NCBI GenBank assembly: GCA_002319875.1
Contig: DCFS01000149.1
Span: 1 to 9,524, forward strand
From: Treponema sp. UBA1798
GTDB lineage: Bacteria; Spirochaetota; Spirochaetia; Treponematales; Treponemataceae
DNA: 9,524 bases
Direction: 5' to 3'
Shown here: piece by piece, positions 6,849-9,524 of the stretch
How positions within the stretch are numbered: the first letter of the stretch is position 1
How the letters are laid out: every line of letters begins with the position of its first letter
Notes under the pieces: generated by a model
Seen by the model: the letters and a program-made list of their open reading frames with translations, nothing else
What the model was told of the DNA's origin: nothing
Database searches by the model: none
Made by a program: the position numbers and the translations under genes

Positions 6849-7796
6849 ATGAAACTGACTGATATCCCCCGGATAGGTATAGGAACGTTCGGTTCAGATC
6901 ATGTTAATGCCAATACGGTATCTCAAGCAGTTGAATATGCGCTGGATTATGGATATCGGCATGTGGATTGTGCGTCAGTATACGGAAATGAAGCTCAAAT
7001 AGGGACCGTATTAAAAAAGATATTTATGGCCGGTACACTTTCACGGGAGGAAGTATGGATTACATCGAAACTCTGGAATGATATGCATGCAGAGAAAGAT
7101 GTTATCAGATCATGTGAAAAAACTTTGAAAGATTTACAGACTGATTATCTGGATCTTTATCTGGTACATTGGCCGTTTCCCAACTATCATCCGCCAAAGT
7201 GTGATGTAAGTTCAAGAAGCCCTGATGCACGTCCGTATATACATGAAGAATATATGAGGACATGGCATAAGATGGAAGAACTCGTTGATAAGGGACTTGT
7301 ACGGCACATAGGAACTTCGAATATGACTGTTTCCAAACTGGGACAGGTTCTGCGCGATGCACGGATAAAACCATATGTGAATGAGATGGAATTACATCCC
7401 ACTTTCCAGCAGAAAGATCTTCTGGACTTTGCTAAAAATAACGGTATAGTACCTGTCGCTTACTGTCCGCTGGGGTCTCCGGGAAGACCGGAACGTGACC
7501 GGACCCCTGATGATGCAGTAGATATGGAAGATTCTGTCATTCGAAAGATAGCTGCACAGCATGGAATTCATCCCGCTGCAGTTTGTCTGAAATGGGAAGC
7601 TGGACGTGGTGCCGTACCAATTCCTTTTTCGACAAATCCACGAAATATAGAATCGAACTTTAAAGCTGTTATGGAGGACCCGCTCACTGAAGAAGAAATG
7701 ACTGAAATAGAAAAGGTTGATAAAAACAGCCGGCTGATAAAGGGGCAGGTTTTCTTGTGGAAAGATGCTGCTGACTGGCATGATTTGTGGAAATAG
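6849..7796 (+). CDS. Aldo/keto reductase
   Basis: This is a cytoplasmic, single-domain (beta/alpha)8 oxidoreductase of 315 residues, the normal length. It would reduce an aldehyde or ketose to an alcohol. The catalytic tetrad is complete: Asp40 and Tyr45 in HVDCASVYGNE, Lys74 in ITSKLW and His107 in LVHWP. The family signatures GLVRHIGTSNM (about 149-159) and NEMELHP (178-184) are also present. In the cofactor loop, where NADPH-dependent members read IPKS-x4-R, this protein has IPFSTNPRNI (258-267). The usual Lys and Arg are both replaced, which hints at NADH use. AGGAG (6838-6842) lies 6 nt before the ATG. It is the first gene of its block, followed by a dehydrogenase and fucU. In a fucose locus L-lactaldehyde is an attractive substrate, but L-fuculose or another sugar carbonyl is possible. 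No gene symbol is justified. Confidence 0.9.
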   Translation: MKLTDIPRIGIGTFGSDHVNANTVSQAVEYALDYGYRHVDCASVYGNEAQIGTVLKKIFMAGTLSREEVWITSKLWNDMHAEKDVIRSCEKTLKDLQTDYLDLYLVHWPFPNYHPPKCDVSSRSPDARPYIHEEYMRTWHKMEELVDKGLVRHIGTSNMTVSKLGQVLRDARIKPYVNEMELHPTFQQKDLLDFAKNNGIVPVAYCPLGSPGRPERDRTPDDAVDMEDSVIRKIAAQHGIHPAAVCLKWEAGRGAVPIPFSTNPRNIESNFKAVMEDPLTEEEMTEIEKVDKNSRLIKGQVFLWKDAADWHDLWK

Positions 7797-7822
7797 AAAA
7801 AAATATATAAAGGGAGGTCTGT

Positions 7823-8899
7823 ATGAATGAATTTATTCATGGAAAAAAGATGACAGGCGCAATTCTGCCTGGCAATAGTTCTGTTGCATTTAAGGAATAC
7901 GATGTACCTGTTCCCGGATATGGACAGGTTCTTGTACGGATGAAATCTTCGACTATCTGTGGAAGTGATATACGCTGCATATACCGTGAGCACCTGGGAA
8001 AAGGGCCTGAAGCATATCAGGGAGTTATCGCCGGGCATGAACCCTGTGGTATCGTAGAAGAAATCGGACCGGGACTTAAACGCTTCAAAAAAGGCGACCG
8101 TGTTATTATTTATCATATTTCAGGGTGCGGTGTATGTCATGATTGCCGCATGGGATATCAGATTTCCTGTAAGAGTCCGTACCGTGCGGCTTACGGCTGG
8201 CAGAGAAACGGCGGTATGGCCCCGTATCTTCTTGCAGAAGAAAAAGACCTTGTGGCTCTTCCAGATGAACTAAGTTATACAGACGGCGCCCAGGTAGCCT
8301 GCGGATTCGGTACCGTCTACGAGGGACTTGAAAAAATCGGCGTATGCGGGGATGACGCTGTCCTTGTAGTAGGTTTGGGGCCTGTTGGTCTTGCAGCTTT
8401 GATGCTTGCAAAAGCAATGGGGGCTAATAGAACAATCGGAGTTGAAGGGATCTCTGAACGGGCAGAAGTAGCAAAAAAACTCGGGCTGGCTGATTATGTA
8501 TTTGCTCCCGGTGAAGAGACAGAAGCAAAGATCAGGGAAGTAACCGGAGGATTCGGTTGTGAACGTTCAGTTGACTGCAGTGCAAATCCTGCCGGACGGG
8601 AACTTGCAATTCGTGCGACGAGGGAATGGGGCAAGATCGCTATGGTGGGTGAAGGTAATACGGTAACTTTTCATCCAAGTCCTGATATTATACACGGACA
8701 GAAAACAATTTACGGTTCATGGGTGACATCCCTATGGAGAATGGAAGATCTTGTTGAACGGCTTGTACGCTGGAATGTCCATCCTGAGAAACTGGTAACC
8801 CACCGGTTTGCCCTGGATAAAGCCGGAGACGCATATGCGCTTATGGCATCGGGAAAGTGCGGAAAGGTTGCTGTCTGTTTTGATGAAGAATTGAAATAA
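7823..8899 (+). CDS. Zinc-dependent MDR-family alcohol/polyol dehydrogenase
   Basis: This is a medium-chain dehydrogenase of 358 residues that probably oxidises a secondary alcohol or polyol, or works in reverse, with NAD(H). The catalytic zinc site is visible as Cys46 in CGSD, His72-Glu73 in AGHE and Cys160 in VACGFGT. The structural zinc site is Cys102, Cys105, Cys108 and Cys116, with normal spacing. The Rossmann motif GLGPVG (184-189) ends in Glu208 after the second strand, where an acidic residue usually favours NAD over NADP. AGGGAGG (7811-7817) sits 5 nt before the ATG, and the gene begins 26 bp after the reductase gene. The substrate cannot be read from the sequence. Context allows 1,2-propanediol/lactaldehyde exchange, L-fucitol/L-fuculose exchange or an L-fucose dehydrogenase activity. 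It is not the iron-dependent FucO family of E. coli. Confidence 0.92.
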   Translation: MNEFIHGKKMTGAILPGNSSVAFKEYDVPVPGYGQVLVRMKSSTICGSDIRCIYREHLGKGPEAYQGVIAGHEPCGIVEEIGPGLKRFKKGDRVIIYHISGCGVCHDCRMGYQISCKSPYRAAYGWQRNGGMAPYLLAEEKDLVALPDELSYTDGAQVACGFGTVYEGLEKIGVCGDDAVLVVGLGPVGLAALMLAKAMGANRTIGVEGISERAEVAKKLGLADYVFAPGEETEAKIREVTGGFGCERSVDCSANPAGRELAIRATREWGKIAMVGEGNTVTFHPSPDIIHGQKTIYGSWVTSLWRMEDLVERLVRWNVHPEKLVTHRFALDKAGDAYALMASGKCGKVAVCFDEELK

Positions 8900-8914
8900 G
8901 AAGGCAGTATTTTT

Positions 8915-8935
8915 TTCCGGTTGCAATGACTGGAA
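8915..8935 (+). repeat. Short hairpin between the dehydrogenase gene and fucU
   Basis: TTCCGGT (8915-8921) pairs with ACTGGAA (8929-8935) through seven pairs, one of them G-T, around a 7-nt loop. It lies in the 64-bp gap before fucU. It is preceded, not followed, by a T-run, so it is not a plus-strand terminator. It could set the processing or stability of the mRNA upstream of fucU. Confidence 0.35.
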
Positions 8936-8950
8936 GGTGTAAATGGCTGC

Positions 8951-8958
8951 AAAGGAGG
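8951..8958 (+). promoter_or_regulatory. Ribosome binding site that fixes the fucU start
   Basis: AAAGGAGG lies 5 nt before the ATG at 8964. An in-frame ATG at 8943 would place this site inside the coding region as residues A-K-E-E. It would also add seven residues absent from the E. coli FucU, which begins MLKTISPLISPEL against MLINVSPVISPEL here. Confidence 0.88.
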
Positions 8959-8963
8959 AATAT

Positions 8964-9413
8964 ATGCTTATAAATGTATCACCTGTTATCAGTCCGGAAT
9001 TGATCGCTGTTCTGCACCGGATGGGACATGGAGATGAAATTGTACTTGCCGATGCGTTCTTTCCGGGCGACAGCTGCAATGCAAGGGTTATCCGTGCAGA
9101 TGGGATCCGGATACCGAAGCTGCTCGACGGAATCCTTCGACTTATAAATCTTGACCCGTATGTGAAAACGCCTCTTTTTATGATGGCTCCTGCCCCCGGT
9201 GATAAACAGGATCCTTCGGTGGAAAAATCATATAGAGAAGTAATAGATAAACTTTGGCCAGGGACTCCCGTTGTGGAACGTATAGAAAGGTATGCCTTTT
9301 ATGAACGTTCCAGAACGGCTTATGCAGTAATCATGACAGGAGAAACTGTACCATATGGAAATATTATACTGAAAAAAGGTGTAGTACCAGTAAAGGATGA
9401 ATTTAAGCAGTAG
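8964..9413 (+). CDS. fucU: L-fucose mutarotase (RbsD/FucU family)
   Basis: FucU speeds exchange between the alpha and beta anomers of L-fucose, so the form delivered by transport or glycan cleavage can feed the isomerase. The protein is 149 residues (E. coli FucU, recalled, about 140). Matching blocks in order are ISPELIAVLHRMGHGDEIV (with the conserved catalytic-type His22 and Asp24), LADAFFP (Asp30), VIRADG, the segment ending RYAFYERSRTAYAVIMTGE, and the C-terminal YGNIILKKGVVP. The FYER motif distinguishes FucU from RbsD. In E. coli the DAHFP motif carries His where this protein has Phe32. The gene follows the dehydrogenase gene by 64 bp and shares its block. Its presence is strong support that the locus handles fucose rather than D-arabinose alone. 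Confidence 0.95.
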   Translation: MLINVSPVISPELIAVLHRMGHGDEIVLADAFFPGDSCNARVIRADGIRIPKLLDGILRLINLDPYVKTPLFMMAPAPGDKQDPSVEKSYREVIDKLWPGTPVVERIERYAFYERSRTAYAVIMTGETVPYGNIILKKGVVPVKDEFKQ

Positions 9414-9432
9414 AAGGAAAAACAGTATAAAA

Positions 9433-9524
9433 ATGTGGAAAGCTGCTTTCGAAAATAATAGACTTTTGAAAGTGGACTTGGGAAAGGAAAAAATTCCTTT
9501 TTTATGTATGTTGCGGCAGCAGAA
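9433..9524 (+). CDS. Probable start of a further gene in the same block, cut by the window end
   Basis: From ATG 9433 a frame is open to the end of the window and gives 30 residues beginning MWKAAFENNRLLKVDLG and ending KIPFLCMLRQQ. The composition is protein-like, and the ATG comes 19 bp after the fucU stop in the same direction. The nearest purine-rich site, AAGG at 9414-9417, is 15 nt from the ATG, which is too far for a good ribosome binding site; that weakens the call. I do not recognise the family from this fragment. In this place a fuculokinase, an aldolase or another fucose gene would be expected, but none can be claimed. Confidence 0.5.
   Translation, partial: MWKAAFENNRLLKVDLGKEKIPFLCMLRQQ
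9483..9503 (+). repeat. AT-rich hairpin with T-run near the window end
   Basis: AAAGGAA (9483-9489) pairs with TTCCTTT (9494-9500) around a 4-nt loop, and three more T follow. The shape is that of an intrinsic terminator, but only two of seven pairs are G-C, and the stretch lies inside the open frame starting at 9433. A looser stem (9446-9450 with 9468-9472, extended by four A-T pairs past one bulge) lies just before it. If 9433 is not a real gene, this hairpin could end the fucU transcript. Confidence 0.25.

Noticed and set aside
7568..8116. Minus-strand open frame of 182 codons across the end of the reductase gene and the start of the dehydrogenase gene
   Set aside because: Both plus-strand genes have complete catalytic motifs across this stretch; the antisense product is compositionally odd and has no family features.
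8943..8963. Upstream ATG start for fucU
   Set aside because: The AAAGGAGG at 8951-8958 lies inside this extension, and the E. coli protein aligns from the 8964 start.

Overview
The window looks like bacterial chromosomal DNA: moderately AT-rich, tightly packed, with strong AGGAGG-type ribosome binding sites. The genes form one sugar-use locus, and the sugar can be named with fair confidence. A full-length L-fucose isomerase (FucI) and an L-fucose mutarotase (FucU) are both present, next to a CUT2 (ribose/galactose-type) ABC importer. The phylum cannot be fixed from the sequence. The Shine-Dalgarno strength, base composition and gene families fit an anaerobic, glycan-using bacterium such as a Clostridia-type Bacillota or a Treponema-like spirochaete. 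FucI enzymes usually also act on D-arabinose, so that substrate is possible too.

Layout. Positions 1-102 hold the unresolved end of an upstream gene or leader, with a 9-bp inverted repeat. A rightward block follows: two-domain transporter ATPase (103-1614), permease (1630-2649), LacI-family repressor starting at a GTG (2663-3649) and fucI (3683-5482). These genes are 13 to 33 bp apart and read as one operon. A XylR-type regulator (ligand-binding domain fused to an AraC HTH) lies on the opposite strand at 5578-6711, converging on fucI. A 137-bp divergent control region (6712-6848) separates it from a second rightward block: aldo/keto reductase (6849-7796), zinc-dependent MDR dehydrogenase (7823-8899), fucU (8964-9413) and the probable start of another gene at 9433 that runs off the end.

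How the genes may work together. The importer brings in the sugar; its substrate-binding protein is not visible and may lie upstream. FucU speeds anomer exchange, FucI makes L-fuculose, and the two oxidoreductases could handle a downstream aldehyde or polyol, for example L-lactaldehyde and 1,2-propanediol. No fuculokinase or fuculose-1-phosphate aldolase is in the window, so the route after L-fuculose is open.

The most interesting points are the two regulators of different families in one small locus, a pair of CGCAAAA repeats spaced exactly 21 bp in the divergent region, a possibly leaderless xylR-type gene, and an aldo/keto reductase that has lost the usual NADPH-binding Lys and Arg. I see no mobile element, CRISPR array, tRNA or rRNA, and no wholly new system.
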